Assembly (NCBI RefSeq): GCF_006227205.1
Contig: NZ_VCNG01000024.1
Span: 1 to 64,000 of the forward strand
From: Pseudomonas sp. ICMP22404
GTDB lineage: Bacteria; Pseudomonadota; Gammaproteobacteria; Pseudomonadales; Pseudomonadaceae
Direction: 5' to 3'
DNA length: 64,000 nt
Shown: positions 1 to 8,599 of the stretch, in pieces
Layout of the letters: the number at the start of each line of letters is the position of its first letter
How positions within the stretch are numbered: position 1 is the first letter of the stretch
Program-made: the position numbers and the translations under genes
The notes under the pieces: generated by a model
Database searches by the model: none
Seen by the model: the letters and a program-made list of their open reading frames with translations, nothing else
What the model was told of the DNA's origin: nothing

Positions 1-688
1 AATCATCATCGGTTCGGCTCTGATGGCTCTGAACGGCCAAGACGACAACGAAATGGGCACCACTGCTGTCAAGAAGCTGGTGGAAACTCTGGACAGCTAC
101 ATCCCAGAGCCAGAGCGTGCTATCGACAAGCCGTTCCTGATGCCAATCGAAGACGTATTCTCGATCTCCGGTCGCGGTACTGTTGTGACTGGTCGTGTTG
201 AGCGTGGCATCGTCCGCATCCAGGAAGAAGTTGAGATCGTCGGTCTGCGCGACACTCAGAAAACTACCTGCACCGGCGTTGAAATGTTCCGTAAGCTGCT
301 GGACGAAGGTCGTGCTGGCGAGAACTGCGGCGTGCTGCTGCGCGGCACCAAGCGTGACGACGTTGAGCGTGGTCAGGTTCTGGTCAAGCCAGGCACCGTC
401 AAGCCACACACCAAGTTCGTTGCAGAAGTTTACGTTCTGAGCAAGGAAGAAGGCGGTCGTCATACTCCGTTCTTCAAAGGCTACCGTCCACAGTTCTACT
501 TCCGTACAACTGACGTGACTGGTAACTGCGAGCTGCCAGAAGGCGTTGAAATGGTAATGCCAGGTGACAACATCCAGATGACTGTCACTCTGATCAAAAC
601 CATCGCGATGGAAGACGGTCTGCGTTTCGCTATCCGTGAAGGCGGTCGTACCGTCGGCGCTGGCGTCGTAGCCAAAGTCATCGAGTAA
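1..688 (+). CDS. tuf: Elongation factor Tu, C-terminal part (5' end outside window)
   Basis: This is the 3' portion of EF-Tu, the GTPase that brings aminoacyl-tRNA to the ribosomal A site. The reading frame is already open at base 2 and runs to TAA at 686-688. The visible part covers the end of the G domain and then beta-barrel domains 2 and 3, with the conserved stretches GRGTVVTGRVERG and TDVTGNCELPEGVEMVMPGD. The G-domain nucleotide motifs lie upstream of the window. It is the last gene before a strong terminator and the S10 promoter. Pseudomonas often carries two tuf copies; the copy just before rpsJ is conventionally tufB or tuf2, which cannot be decided here. Confidence 0.98.
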   Translation, partial: IIIGSALMALNGQDDNEMGTTAVKKLVETLDSYIPEPERAIDKPFLMPIEDVFSISGRGTVVTGRVERGIVRIQEEVEIVGLRDTQKTTCTGVEMFRKLLDEGRAGENCGVLLRGTKRDDVERGQVLVKPGTVKPHTKFVAEVYVLSKEEGGRHTPFFKGYRPQFYFRTTDVTGNCELPEGVEMVMPGDNIQMTVTLIKTIAMEDGLRFAIREGGRTVGAGVVAKVIE

Positions 689-720
689 GTCTCTTTTAGA
701 GTCTGCCTGATGAGTTGAAA

Positions 721-748
721 AAGCCCCCGCTTAGCGGGGGCTTTTTTA
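721..748 (+). terminator. Intrinsic terminator after tuf
   Basis: A perfect 10-bp stem (AAGCCCCCGC with GCGGGGGCTT) closes a 3-base TTA loop and runs into a T-tract. It ends tuf transcription just before the S10 operon promoter. Confidence 0.93.
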
Positions 749-753
749 TTGGG

Positions 754-782
754 TTGACACCTATCAGGGGCGTCTATAGAAT
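754..782 (+). promoter_or_regulatory. Sigma70 promoter of the S10 operon
   Basis: TTGACA at 754-759 (6/6 match) and TAGAAT at 777-782 (5/6) are separated by exactly 17 bp and lie directly after the tuf terminator. The predicted start near 789 leaves a leader of only about 55 nt before rpsJ, shorter than the roughly 170-nt L4-responsive leader of E. coli. The E. coli type of L4 attenuation is therefore unlikely here. Confidence 0.8.
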
Positions 783-844
783 TGCGCCTCCTTTTAACGG
801 GCGTATTGCGCCCGGTGGGAATAGCAGCCGGAGTCTGAAATCCA

Positions 845-1156
845 ATGCAAAATCAGCAAATCCGTATCAGGTTGAAGGCTTTTGACCATCGCCTGATCGA
901 CCAATCCACCCAGGAAATCGTGGAAACCGCGAAACGTACTGGTGCTCAAGTGCGTGGTCCAATTCCACTGCCTACCCGTAAAGAGCGGTTCACCGTTCTG
1001 GTCTCCCCGCACGTCAACAAAGACGCGCGTGACCAGTACGAGATCCGTACTCATAAGCGCGTTCTGGACATCGTCCAGCCAACGGATAAAACCGTTGATG
1101 CACTTATGAAGCTCGATCTTGCGGCCGGTGTGGAAGTGCAGATCAGCCTCGGCTAA
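845..1156 (+). CDS. rpsJ: 30S ribosomal protein S10 (uS10 / NusE)
   Basis: The protein is 103 aa, the normal S10 length, starting [15 protein letters not shown]. It is a 30S head protein and, as NusE, the partner of NusB in transcription antitermination; nusB is also in this window (50667-51167). Conserved features are the [15 protein letters not shown] loop and the basic ThrHisLysArg segment. It is the first gene of the S10 operon, 56 nt after the predicted transcription start. Confidence 0.99.
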
Positions 1157-1236
1157 GACTCGGTCTTAGTCGTGTAACGCTCTGAAATGGGCGGCCATAG
1201 CGGGTGAAAGCCCCGTACACTCATGAGGTTTACAAC

Positions 1237-1872
1237 ATGACTATTGGTGTAGTCGGTCGTAAATGCGGTATGACCCGTATTTTCACCGAAGAAGGTGTCT
1301 CCATTCCGGTCACGGTCATTGAGATCGAGCCGAATCGCGTCACCCAGTTCAAAACTGAAGAGACCGATGGCTATCGTGCAGTGCAAGTCACTGTCGGCGA
1401 GCGTCGTGCTTCGCGTGTAACAGCTGCTCAAGCTGGCCACTTCGCCAAGGCGAACGTTGCCGCTGGTCGTACCGTACTGGAATTCCGTCTTGAAGAAGGC
1501 GAGTACCAGGCCGGCGATCTGATCAACGCTGAAATCTTCGCTGCTGGTCAACTGGTTGATGTAACCGGTCAGTCCAAAGGTAAAGGCTTCCAGGGTACGA
1601 TCAAGCGTTGGAACTTCCGCGGGCAAGATAACACCCACGGTAACTCCGTATCCCACCGCGTTCCAGGCTCTATCGGCCAGTGCCAGACTCCTGGTCGTGT
1701 ATTCAAGGGCAAGAAAATGTCCGGTCATATGGGCGCCGAGCGCGTGACCGTGCAGTCCCTCGAAGTAGTGCGCGTGGACGCTGAACGCAATCTGTTGTTG
1801 GTCAAGGGCGCTGTTCCTGGCGCTACTGGCGGCAACGTGGTTGTACGTCCAGCAGCCAAGGCTCGCGGTTAA
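1237..1872 (+). CDS. rplC: 50S ribosomal protein L3 (uL3)
   Basis: The ATG at 1237 (MTIGVVGRKCGMTR) gives 211 aa, the usual length, with TGAGGT as ribosome-binding site. An upstream in-frame ATG at 1204 would add 11 residues not found in the family and is rejected. L3 is an early 50S assembly protein that reaches toward the peptidyl-transferase centre. The GlnAsp of the FRGQDNTHGNSVSHR loop holds the glutamine that PrmB methylates in E. coli. Confidence 0.98.
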   Translation: MTIGVVGRKCGMTRIFTEEGVSIPVTVIEIEPNRVTQFKTEETDGYRAVQVTVGERRASRVTAAQAGHFAKANVAAGRTVLEFRLEEGEYQAGDLINAEIFAAGQLVDVTGQSKGKGFQGTIKRWNFRGQDNTHGNSVSHRVPGSIGQCQTPGRVFKGKKMSGHMGAERVTVQSLEVVRVDAERNLLLVKGAVPGATGGNVVVRPAAKARG

Positions 1873-1884
1873 GGGGAAGCTGAC

Positions 1885-2487
1885 ATGCAATTAAATGTAA
1901 ATGACGCTCAAGCGATCGAAGTTTCCGAACTGACATTTGGCGGCGAATTCAACGAGACGCTGGTTCACCAAGCAGTCGTGGCCTACATGGCTGGCGGCCG
2001 TCAAGGTAGCAAGCAGCAAAAGACCCGTTCCGACGTTTCCGGTGGCGGTAAGCGCCCATGGCGTCAGAAAGGTACTGGCCGTGCTCGTGCCGGTACTATC
2101 CGTAGCCCAATCTGGCGTGGCGGCGGTACCACTTTCGCAGCTCGTCCTCAGGATCACTCCCAGAAGCTGAACAAGAAGATGTATCGCGCAGCAATGCGTT
2201 CCATCCTTGCTGAGCTGGTGCGTACTGATCGTCTGGTCGTGGTTCAGGACTTCGCTGTTGAAGCACCGAAAACCAAAGATCTGCTGAACAAGCTGAACGG
2301 CATGGGCCTGACTGACGTCTTGATCGTGTCTGACGCTGTTGATCAGAACCTGTACCTGGCTGCTCGTAACCTGCCGCACGTCGATGTTCGTGACGTACAG
2401 GGTTCCGATCCGGTCAGTCTGATCGCATACGACAAGGTGTTGATCACCGTGTCGGCCGTGAAGAAATTCGAGGAGCTGCTGGGATGA
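1885..2487 (+). CDS. rplD: 50S ribosomal protein L4 (uL4)
   Basis: The protein is 200 aa and starts at an ATG behind AAGGGGAAG. L4 binds 23S rRNA domain I, and its long basic loop (about residues 42-95, with [15 protein letters not shown]) lines the nascent-peptide exit tunnel. In E. coli it represses its own operon; the short leader in front of rpsJ argues against the same mechanism here. It overlaps rplW by 4 bases. Confidence 0.98.
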
Positions 2488-2783
2488 ACCAGGAACGCGT
2501 ATTTAAAGTTCTGCTTGGCCCGCACGTTTCCGAGAAGGCTACGGTTCTGGCAGACAAGAAAGGCCAGTTCGTTTTCAAGGTTGCTACCGACGCAACCAAG
2601 CTGGAAATCAAGAAGGCCGTCGAAAGCCTGTTCAGCGTGAAAGTAGAGCGCGTGACTACCCTGAACGTTCTGGGTAAAAGCAAGCGCACTGCTCGCGGTC
2701 TGGGCAAGCGTAATGACTGGAAGAAGGCAGTTATCTCCCTTCAGCCAGGCCAAGATCTCGATTTCAGCAGCAGTGCTGAGTAA
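2484..2783 (+). CDS. rplW: 50S ribosomal protein L23 (uL23)
   Basis: The protein is 99 aa and its ATGA overlaps the rplD stop. L23 sits at the tunnel exit and is the docking site for trigger factor, SRP and SecYEG. The family signature [17 protein letters not shown] spans the rRNA-binding region. The length and position between rplD and rplB are canonical. Confidence 0.98.
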
Positions 2784-2797
2784 GGAAGGGGTGCATC

Positions 2798-3622
2798 ATG
2801 GCAATCGTTAAATGCAAACCGACTTCCCCTGGCCGCCGTTTTGTGGTCAAGGTGGTCAACCAGGAGCTGCATAAAGGCGCTCCTCACGCACCGCTGCTCG
2901 AGAAAAAATCGAAGTCTGGTGGTCGTAACAACAATGGCCGTATCACTACACGTCACGTGGGTGGTGGTCATAAGCAGCATTATCGTCTGGTCGACTTCCG
3001 TCGCAACGACAAGGATGGCATCGCTGCCACCGTCGAGCGTATCGAATACGATCCAAACCGTACTGCTCACATCGCTCTGCTGCTGTACGCAGATGGCGAG
3101 CGTCGCTACATCATCGCCCCTAAAGGCGTGAGTGCTGGCGACCAGCTGATCGCAGGTGCCCTGGCACCGATCAAGCCGGGCAACGCTCTGCAACTGCGTA
3201 ACATTCCAGTTGGTAGCACCGTACACGGCATCGAATTGAAGCCAGGTAAAGGCGCGCAAATCGCTCGTTCCGCTGGTGCTTCGGCTCAGCTGATCGCTCG
3301 TGAAGGTGTCTACGTGACCCTGCGTCTGCGTTCTGGTGAGATGCGTAAAGTACTGGCTGAATGCCGTGCGACCCTGGGCGAAGTCTCGAACTCCGAGCAC
3401 AGCCTGCGTTCGTTGGGTAAAGCTGGTGCCAAGCGCTGGCGTGGCGTTCGCCCAACCGTTCGTGGTGTTGCCATGAACCCGGTTGACCACCCACATGGTG
3501 GTGGTGAAGGTCGTACCTCTGGTGGTCGTCATCCGGTATCGCCATGGGGCTTCCCGACTAAGGGCGCGAAGACTCGTGGTAATAAGCGTACCGACAAAAT
3601 GATCGTCCGTCGTCGCAAGTAA
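2798..3622 (+). CDS. rplB: 50S ribosomal protein L2 (uL2)
   Basis: The protein is 274 aa. L2 supports subunit joining and the peptidyl-transferase centre. The conserved C-terminal MNPVDHPHGGGEGR contains the histidine known to be critical in E. coli (His229). OB-fold and SH3-like domains are followed by a basic tail ending KMIVRRRK. The AAGGAAGGGG segment before the ATG is a strong ribosome-binding site. Confidence 0.99.
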   Translation: MAIVKCKPTSPGRRFVVKVVNQELHKGAPHAPLLEKKSKSGGRNNNGRITTRHVGGGHKQHYRLVDFRRNDKDGIAATVERIEYDPNRTAHIALLLYADGERRYIIAPKGVSAGDQLIAGALAPIKPGNALQLRNIPVGSTVHGIELKPGKGAQIARSAGASAQLIAREGVYVTLRLRSGEMRKVLAECRATLGEVSNSEHSLRSLGKAGAKRWRGVRPTVRGVAMNPVDHPHGGGEGRTSGGRHPVSPWGFPTKGAKTRGNKRTDKMIVRRRK

Positions 3623-3638
3623 ATAGAGGGATACGACA

Positions 3639-3914
3639 GTGCCACGTTCTCTGAAAAAAGGTCCTTTTATTGATCTTCACCTACTGAAGAAGATCGAAGT
3701 GGCGGCGGAAAAGAACGATCGCAAACCAGTTAAGACCTGGTCGCGTCGTTCGATGATCCTGCCACAAATGGTCGGTCTGACCATCGCAGTACACAACGGT
3801 CGCCAGCACGTCCCAGTTCTCGTGAACGAAGACATGGTCGGCCACAAACTGGGCGAGTTCGCCGGTACCCGCACATACCGTGGGCACGTGGCTGACAAGA
3901 AAGCCAAGCGTTAA
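3639..3914 (+). CDS. rpsS: 30S ribosomal protein S19 (uS19), GTG start
   Basis: The protein is 91 aa and starts [15 protein letters not shown] from a GTG at 3639, behind AGAGGG. S19 is a 30S head protein that forms a complex with S13 and contacts A- and P-site tRNA. The [20 protein letters not shown] motif near the C terminus is intact. Another start is unlikely, since the family N terminus begins exactly here. Confidence 0.98.
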
Positions 3915-3925
3915 GGGGTAAGGAA

Positions 3926-4258
3926 ATGGAAGTAGCCGCTAAGTTGTCGGGCGCTCGAATCTCCGCCCAGAAAGCCCGCTTGGTCGCCGACCAGATCCGC
4001 GGGAAGAAGGTGGGCGAAGCGCTCAACCTGTTGGCTTTCAGCAGTAAGAAAGCCGCCGAGATCATGAAAAAAGTGCTGGAGTCGGCCGTAGCCAACGCCG
4101 AGCATAACGAAGGCGCAGACGTTGATGACCTGAAGGTCAGCACCGTTTTCGTCAACGAAGGGCGTTCGCTGAAGCGCATCATGCCACGTGCCAAAGGCCG
4201 TGCTGATCGCATCGTCAAGCGGTCTTGCCATATCACTGTCAAGGTTGCTGACAAGTAA
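3926..4258 (+). CDS. rplV: 50S ribosomal protein L22 (uL22)
   Basis: The protein is 110 aa. L22 contacts all 23S domains, and its extended beta-hairpin (around [16 protein letters not shown]) reaches into the exit tunnel, where macrolide resistance changes map in other bacteria. The N-terminal [20 protein letters not shown] signature is present. It starts 11 nt after rpsS behind AAGGGGTAAGGA. Confidence 0.98.
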
Positions 4259-4271
4259 CGGAGTCGAAGAG

Positions 4272-4958
4272 ATGGGTCAGAAAGTACATCCCATTGGCAT
4301 TCGCCTGGGAATCGTCAAGGAGCACACCTCCGTCTGGTACGCAGACGGTCGGACTTATGCGGACTACTTGTTCGCTGATCTGAAGGTGCGTGAGTATCTC
4401 CAAGACAAACTAAAAAGCGCGTCCGTAAGCCGTATCGATATCCATCGTCCGGCTCAGACTGCACGTATCACCATCCACACCGCTCGTCCAGGTATCGTTA
4501 TCGGGAAGAAAGGTGAAGATGTTGAGAAACTGCGTCAGGACCTGACCAAGCAAATGGGTGTGCCTGTGCACATCAATATCGAAGAGATCCGCAAGCCGGA
4601 ACTCGACGGTATGCTGGTTGCGCAGAGCGTAGCTCAGCAGCTGGAGCGTCGCGTAATGTTCCGTCGCGCTATGAAGCGCGCTGTACAGAACGCAATTCGC
4701 ATTGGTGCCAAAGGCATCAAAATCCAAGTGAGCGGTCGTCTCGGCGGTGCTGAAATCGCACGTACTGAATGGTATCGCGAAGGTCGTGTGCCACTGCACA
4801 CCCTGCGTGCCGACATCGACTATGCCAACTACGAAGCTCACACCACCTACGGTGTGATCGGTGTAAAGGTTTGGATCTTCAAAGGCGAAGTAATTGGTGG
4901 TCGCCAAGAAGAGCTGAAACCACAAGCACCAGCGCCTCGTAAAAAAGCTGCTAAGTAA
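4272..4958 (+). CDS. rpsC: 30S ribosomal protein S3 (uS3)
   Basis: The ATG at 4272 (MGQKVHPIGIRLG) gives 228 aa, preceded by CGGAGTCGAAGAG. A longer in-frame reading from 4188 lies inside rplV and is rejected. The KH domain carries the GXXG loop (VIGKKGEDV, about residues 78-86). S3 forms part of the mRNA entry tunnel and its helicase activity. The C-terminal half has GRLGGAEIARTEWYREGRVP. Confidence 0.98.
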   Translation: MGQKVHPIGIRLGIVKEHTSVWYADGRTYADYLFADLKVREYLQDKLKSASVSRIDIHRPAQTARITIHTARPGIVIGKKGEDVEKLRQDLTKQMGVPVHINIEEIRKPELDGMLVAQSVAQQLERRVMFRRAMKRAVQNAIRIGAKGIKIQVSGRLGGAEIARTEWYREGRVPLHTLRADIDYANYEAHTTYGVIGVKVWIFKGEVIGGRQEELKPQAPAPRKKAAK

Positions 4959-4970
4959 GGGGTACGCCAA

Positions 4971-5384
4971 ATGTTGCAACCAAAGCGTACGAAGTTCCGC
5001 AAGCAGATGACCGGTCACAACCGTGGCCTGGCATTGCGCGGTAGCAAAGTCAGCTTCGGCGAGTTCGCGCTGAAGTCTGTTGCTCGTGGTCGTCTCACCG
5101 CTCGTCAGATCGAGTCAGCGCGTCGTGCTCTGACCCGTCACGTAAAACGTGGCGGCAAGATCTGGATCCGTGTATTCCCGGACAAGCCTGTCACCAAGAA
5201 GCCACTCGAAGTTCGGATGGGTAAAGGTAAGGGTAACGTGGAGTACTGGGTTGCCCAGATTCAGCCAGGCAAAGTCCTGTATGAAATCGAGGGTGTTTCT
5301 GAAGAGCTGGCGCGTGAGGCTTTCGCCCTGGCTGCTGCAAAGCTGCCGCTCGCCACCTCCTTTGTTAAACGGACGGTGATGTGA
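4971..5384 (+). CDS. rplP: 50S ribosomal protein L16 (uL16)
   Basis: The protein is 137 aa, starting [16 protein letters not shown]16 organises the A-site region of the 50S subunit. The [17 protein letters not shown] segment contains the conserved arginine region that YcfD hydroxylates in E. coli. The stop TGA overlaps the first base of the rpmC ATG, indicating translational coupling. Confidence 0.98.
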
Positions 5385-5575
5385 TGAAAGCGAATGAACT
5401 TCGTGAAAAATCAGCACAGCAGCTGAACGAGCAACTGCTCGGCCTGCTGCGCGACCAGTTCAATCTGCGTATGCAGAAAGCAACTGGCCAGTTGGGGCAG
5501 TCTCATCTGCTCTCGCAAGTTAAGCGTGACATCGCTCGCGTGAAAACTGTGCTCAACCAGCAGGCAGGTAAGTAA
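5384..5575 (+). CDS. rpmC: 50S ribosomal protein L29 (uL29)
   Basis: The protein is 63 aa from the ATG at 5384 ([14 protein letters not shown]). An in-frame GTG one codon earlier would only add a methionine. It is a two-helix protein beside L23 at the tunnel exit. The start shares one base with the rplP stop. Confidence 0.97.
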
Positions 5576-5577
5576 TC

Positions 5578-5844
5578 ATGGCTGAAGCCGAAAAAACTGT
5601 CCGTACGCTGACTGGCCGTGTTGTCAGCGACAAGATGGACAAAACCATCACCGTTCTGATCGAGCGTCGCGTTAAGCACCCGATCTACGGTAAATACGTT
5701 AAGCGTTCGACTAAGCTGCACGCGCACGACGAAACCAATCAGTGCCACATCGGCGACAAGGTCACTATTCGTGAAACCCGTCCGATGGCCAAGACCAAAT
5801 CTTGGGCGCTGGTTGATGTTCTCGAACGCGCTGTGGAAGTCTAA
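5578..5844 (+). CDS. rpsQ: 30S ribosomal protein S17 (uS17)
   Basis: The protein is 88 aa. It is an OB-fold primary binder of 16S rRNA in the 30S body, with GRVVSDKMDKTITVLIERR and the C-terminal IRETRPMAKTKSWALVDVL typical of the family. It starts two bases after the rpmC stop, so the two are tightly coupled. Confidence 0.98.
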   Translation: MAEAEKTVRTLTGRVVSDKMDKTITVLIERRVKHPIYGKYVKRSTKLHAHDETNQCHIGDKVTIRETRPMAKTKSWALVDVLERAVEV

Positions 5845-5867
5845 GGGCTAGGGGTCGGAGAAATTAT

Positions 5868-6236
5868 ATGATTCAGACTCAATCCATGCTTGATGTGGCC
5901 GATAACAGCGGCGCTCGCCGCGTTATGTGCATCAAGGTGCTGGGTGGCTCCCATCGTCGTTACGCTGCTATTGGCGACATCATCAAAGTTACCGTCAAGG
6001 AAGCAATTCCTCGCGGTAAAGTGAAGAAAGGTCAAGTGATGACTGCTGTTGTAGTCCGCACTCGCCATGGTGTTCGTCGCGCTGACGGCTCCATCATCCG
6101 CTTTGATGGCAACGCTGCTGTTCTGTTGAACAACAAGCAAGAGCCAATCGGCACCCGTATCTTTGGGCCAGTGACCCGTGAACTTCGTACTGAGAAGTTC
6201 ATGAAGATCGTCTCGCTCGCCCCAGAAGTGCTGTAA
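5868..6236 (+). CDS. rplN: 50S ribosomal protein L14 (uL14)
   Basis: The protein is 122 aa, starting MIQTQSMLDVADNSGARRVM. It lies at the subunit interface and is the binding site for the silencing factor RsfS. The IGDIIKVTVKEAIPRGKVKKG signature is intact. The gene follows rpsQ by 23 nt with GGGGTCGGAG as ribosome-binding site and opens the classical spc gene order. Confidence 0.98.
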   Translation: MIQTQSMLDVADNSGARRVMCIKVLGGSHRRYAAIGDIIKVTVKEAIPRGKVKKGQVMTAVVVRTRHGVRRADGSIIRFDGNAAVLLNNKQEPIGTRIFGPVTRELRTEKFMKIVSLAPEVL

Positions 6237-6247
6237 GGAGATCCGAC

Positions 6248-6562
6248 ATGCAAAAGATTCGTCGTGACGACGAGATCATCGTGATCGCCGGCAAAGACAA
6301 GGGCAAGCGCGGTAAGGTGCTCAAGGTTCTCGCTGACAACCGTCTGGTTGTTGGTGGTCTGAACCTGGTCAAGCGCCATACCAAGCCTAACCCGATGTCG
6401 GGCGTACAGGGCGGTATCGTCGAGAAAGAAGCGCCACTGCACGCTTCCAACGTCGCCATTTTCAACGGCGAAACCAACAAGGCTGACCGCGTTGGTTTCA
6501 AAGTAGAAGACGGCAAAAAAATTCGTGTCTTCAAGTCGACCCAAAAAGCGGTTGATGCTTGA
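6248..6562 (+). CDS. rplX: 50S ribosomal protein L24 (uL24)
   Basis: The protein is 104 aa. A KOW motif lies near the N terminus (DDEIIVIAGKDKGKRGKVLKV). L24 is one of the two initiators of 50S assembly and sits by the exit tunnel. AAGGAG precedes the ATG, 11 nt after rplN. Confidence 0.98.
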   Translation: MQKIRRDDEIIVIAGKDKGKRGKVLKVLADNRLVVGGLNLVKRHTKPNPMSGVQGGIVEKEAPLHASNVAIFNGETNKADRVGFKVEDGKKIRVFKSTQKAVDA

Positions 6563-6582
6563 ACACTGCTAGGTAGAAGACC

Positions 6583-7122
6583 ATGGCACGACTGAAAGAG
6601 ATTTACCGGAAGGAAATCGCACCGAAGCTTAAGGAAGAACTTAAGCTGGCGAACGTGATGGAAGTTCCGCGCATTACCAAGATCACCCTGAACATGGGTC
6701 TGGGCGAAGCGATCGGTGACAAGAAAGTCATCGAGCACGCGGTAGCTGACCTGGAGAAGATCACCGGCCAGAAAGTCGTTGTGACTCACGCTCGCAAATC
6801 CATCGCTGGCTTCAAAGTCCGCGAAGGTTGGCCGATCGGTGTCAAAGTGACCCTGCGTCGCGATCGTATGTACGAGTTCCTGGATCGTCTGCTGTCGATC
6901 TCCCTGCCTCGGGTTCGCGACTTCCGCGGCCTGAATGCCAAGTCCTTCGACGGTCGTGGCAACTACAGCATGGGCGTGAAAGAGCAGATCATTTTCCCGG
7001 AAATCGATTACGACAAGATCGATGCTCTGCGCGGTCTGGACATTACCCTGACCACCACTGCCAAATCGGATGACGAAGGTCGCGCTCTGCTGCGTGCTTT
7101 CAAATTCCCGTTCCGCAACTGA
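6583..7122 (+). CDS. rplE: 50S ribosomal protein L5 (uL5)
   Basis: The protein is 179 aa. It binds 5S rRNA and forms the 5S complex with L18 and contacts P-site tRNA and S13. Family motifs include ITLNMGLGEAIGDKK and FRGLNAKSFDGRGNYSMGVKE. In E. coli the rplE translation start is the S8 repressor target; I could not confirm such a structure by eye here. Confidence 0.98.
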   Translation: MARLKEIYRKEIAPKLKEELKLANVMEVPRITKITLNMGLGEAIGDKKVIEHAVADLEKITGQKVVVTHARKSIAGFKVREGWPIGVKVTLRRDRMYEFLDRLLSISLPRVRDFRGLNAKSFDGRGNYSMGVKEQIIFPEIDYDKIDALRGLDITLTTTAKSDDEGRALLRAFKFPFRN

Positions 7123-7135
7123 TTGGAGTAGGAAA

Positions 7136-7441
7136 ATGGCCAAGAAGAGCATGAAGAACCGTGAGCTGAAGCGTCAGCTCACCGTTGCCAAGTACGCCAC
7201 CAAGCGTGCAGCGCTGAAAGCTATCATCGTTGATCTGAACGCAAGTCCAGAAGCACGTTGGGAAGCGACCGTAGCACTGCAGAAGCAGCCACGTGACGCA
7301 AGCGCCTCGCGCATGCGTAACCGCTGCCGCCTGACTGGTCGTCCGCACGGCGTATACCGCAAGTTCGGCCTCGGCCGTAACATGCTGCGCCAAGCTGCAA
7401 TGCGTGGTGACGTTCCAGGTCTGGTTAAAGCCAGCTGGTAA
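7136..7441 (+). CDS. rpsN: 30S ribosomal protein S14 (uS14), zinc-free type
   Basis: The ATG at 7136 (MAKKSMKNREL) gives 101 aa, with TTGGAGTAGGA as ribosome-binding site; the longer frame from 7070 overlaps rplE and is rejected. The length and the lone cysteine in RNRCRLTGRPHGVYRKFGL mark the long C-minus form, which lacks the two CxxC pairs of zinc-binding S14. It is followed by a terminator-like hairpin and a new promoter before rpsH. Confidence 0.98.
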   Translation: MAKKSMKNRELKRQLTVAKYATKRAALKAIIVDLNASPEARWEATVALQKQPRDASASRMRNRCRLTGRPHGVYRKFGLGRNMLRQAAMRGDVPGLVKASW

Positions 7442-7502
7442 GCACCGTCAAAGTCTCGGTGTTCGGGATCTCAGGATCCTGACCGCCGGTGGCCTTGAAG
7501 CA

Positions 7503-7537
7503 GAATCAAGCCCCTTTTGGGGCTTGATTCATTTCTG
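7503..7537 (+). terminator. Hairpin / attenuator between rpsN and rpsH
   Basis: A perfect 12-bp stem (GAATCAAGCCCC with GGGGCTTGATTC) closes a TTTT loop and is followed by a short T-rich ATTTCT. The tract is weaker than in a strong terminator, so partial termination is likely. The 3' arm itself contains the -35 element of the next promoter. Confidence 0.7.
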
Positions 7538-7552
7538 GGGTATGTCTAGAAT
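7524..7552 (+). promoter_or_regulatory. Putative internal promoter for rpsH and downstream genes
   Basis: TTGATT at 7524-7529 (4/6) and TAGAAT at 7547-7552 (5/6) are 17 bp apart. The -10 and its TCT context resemble the rpsJ promoter. The leader to the rpsH ATG would be about 90 nt and begins with a small GGCTC-GCCT-GAGCC hairpin at 7557-7570. Confidence 0.55.
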
Positions 7553-7650
7553 GACCGGCTCGCCTGAGCCCGTGTTTTTCATGCCCGGAGTTTCTCGGCG
7601 ACACGTAGTAGCCGCAAGGCTAATTTTTTTGCATTAGGAGCGTCTAGCCC

Positions 7651-8043
7651 ATGAGTATGCAGGACCCGTTAGCGGACATGCTAACTCGAATCCGTAATGC
7701 CCAGATGGCTGAAAAGTCCGTCGTAAGCATGCCGTCTTCCACGTTGAAGGTGGCTGTAGCAAAAGTCCTGAAGGACGAAGGTTACATCGCGGGTTATCAG
7801 ATCAGCAGCGAAATCAAGCCACTGCTGTCCATCGAGCTGAAATACTTCGAAGGCCGTCCGGTCATCGAGGAAGTGAAGCGCGTTAGCCGTCCAGGCCTGC
7901 GTCAGTACAAGTCCGTCGAGGATCTGCCGAAAGTTCGCGGCGGTCTGGGCGTGTCTATCGTCTCCACCAACAAAGGTGTGATGACTGATCGTGCTGCGCG
8001 CGCTGCCGGTGTCGGCGGCGAAGTTCTTTGCACTGTGTTCTAA
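7651..8043 (+). CDS. rpsH: 30S ribosomal protein S8 (uS8)
   Basis: The protein is 130 aa. It is a primary 16S rRNA binder of the central domain and, in E. coli, the translational repressor of the spc operon. The family signature STNKGVMTDRAARAAGVGGE lies near the C terminus. TTAGGAG precedes the ATG. It follows a 209-nt gap that holds a hairpin and a putative promoter, so this part of the operon may be transcribed separately. Confidence 0.98.
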   Translation: MSMQDPLADMLTRIRNAQMAEKSVVSMPSSTLKVAVAKVLKDEGYIAGYQISSEIKPLLSIELKYFEGRPVIEEVKRVSRPGLRQYKSVEDLPKVRGGLGVSIVSTNKGVMTDRAARAAGVGGEVLCTVF

Positions 8044-8055
8044 GGGGGGATAAGC

Positions 8056-8589
8056 ATGTCTCGCGTCGCTAAGAACCCCGTTAAGCTGCCAGCCGGTGTC
8101 GAAGTCAAATTCGCAGGCCAACAGCTTTCGGTGAAGGGTGCCAAGGGCACTCTTGAACTGAACATCCATTCGTCCGTTGAGATCGTTGAAGAAGCCGGTG
8201 AGCTGCGTTTCGCTGCTCGCAATGGCGATCAACAGACTCGCGCAATGGCTGGTACCACTCGTGCGTTGGTAAACAACATGGTCCAAGGCGTAAGCCAAGG
8301 CTTCGAGCGCAAGCTCCAGCTGGTCGGTGTTGGTTACAAAGCGCAAGCAAAAGGCTCGGTTCTGAACCTGGCTCTTGGCTTCTCGCACCCAGTGGATTAC
8401 GAACTGCCGGAAGGCATCACCGCTGAGACTCCTAGCCAGACCGATATCCTGATCAAGGGCATCGACAAGCAGCTGGTAGGTCAAGTGGCCGCCGAGATCC
8501 GCGACTTCCGTCCACCAGAGCCGTACAAAGGCAAAGGTGTGCGCTACGCGGACGAAGTCGTCCGTCGTAAAGAAGCCAAGAAGAAGTAG
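8056..8589 (+). CDS. rplF: 50S ribosomal protein L6 (uL6)
   Basis: The protein is 177 aa with two duplicated alpha/beta domains and the signature PEPYKGKGVRYADEVVRRKE at the C terminus. It lies near the factor-binding region of the 50S subunit. Changes in L6 cause gentamicin resistance in E. coli. It starts behind AAGGGGGGATA, 12 nt after rpsH. Confidence 0.98.
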   Translation: MSRVAKNPVKLPAGVEVKFAGQQLSVKGAKGTLELNIHSSVEIVEEAGELRFAARNGDQQTRAMAGTTRALVNNMVQGVSQGFERKLQLVGVGYKAQAKGSVLNLALGFSHPVDYELPEGITAETPSQTDILIKGIDKQLVGQVAAEIRDFRPPEPYKGKGVRYADEVVRRKEAKKK

Positions 8590-8599
8590 GGCATAGCAA

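Noticed and set aside
4188..4271. Extended N terminus for rpsC, and similar extensions for rplC, rpsN, nrdR, ribE and lhr
   Set aside because: The extra residues overlap upstream genes or repeats, lack family similarity, and good ribosome-binding sites sit at the shorter starts.
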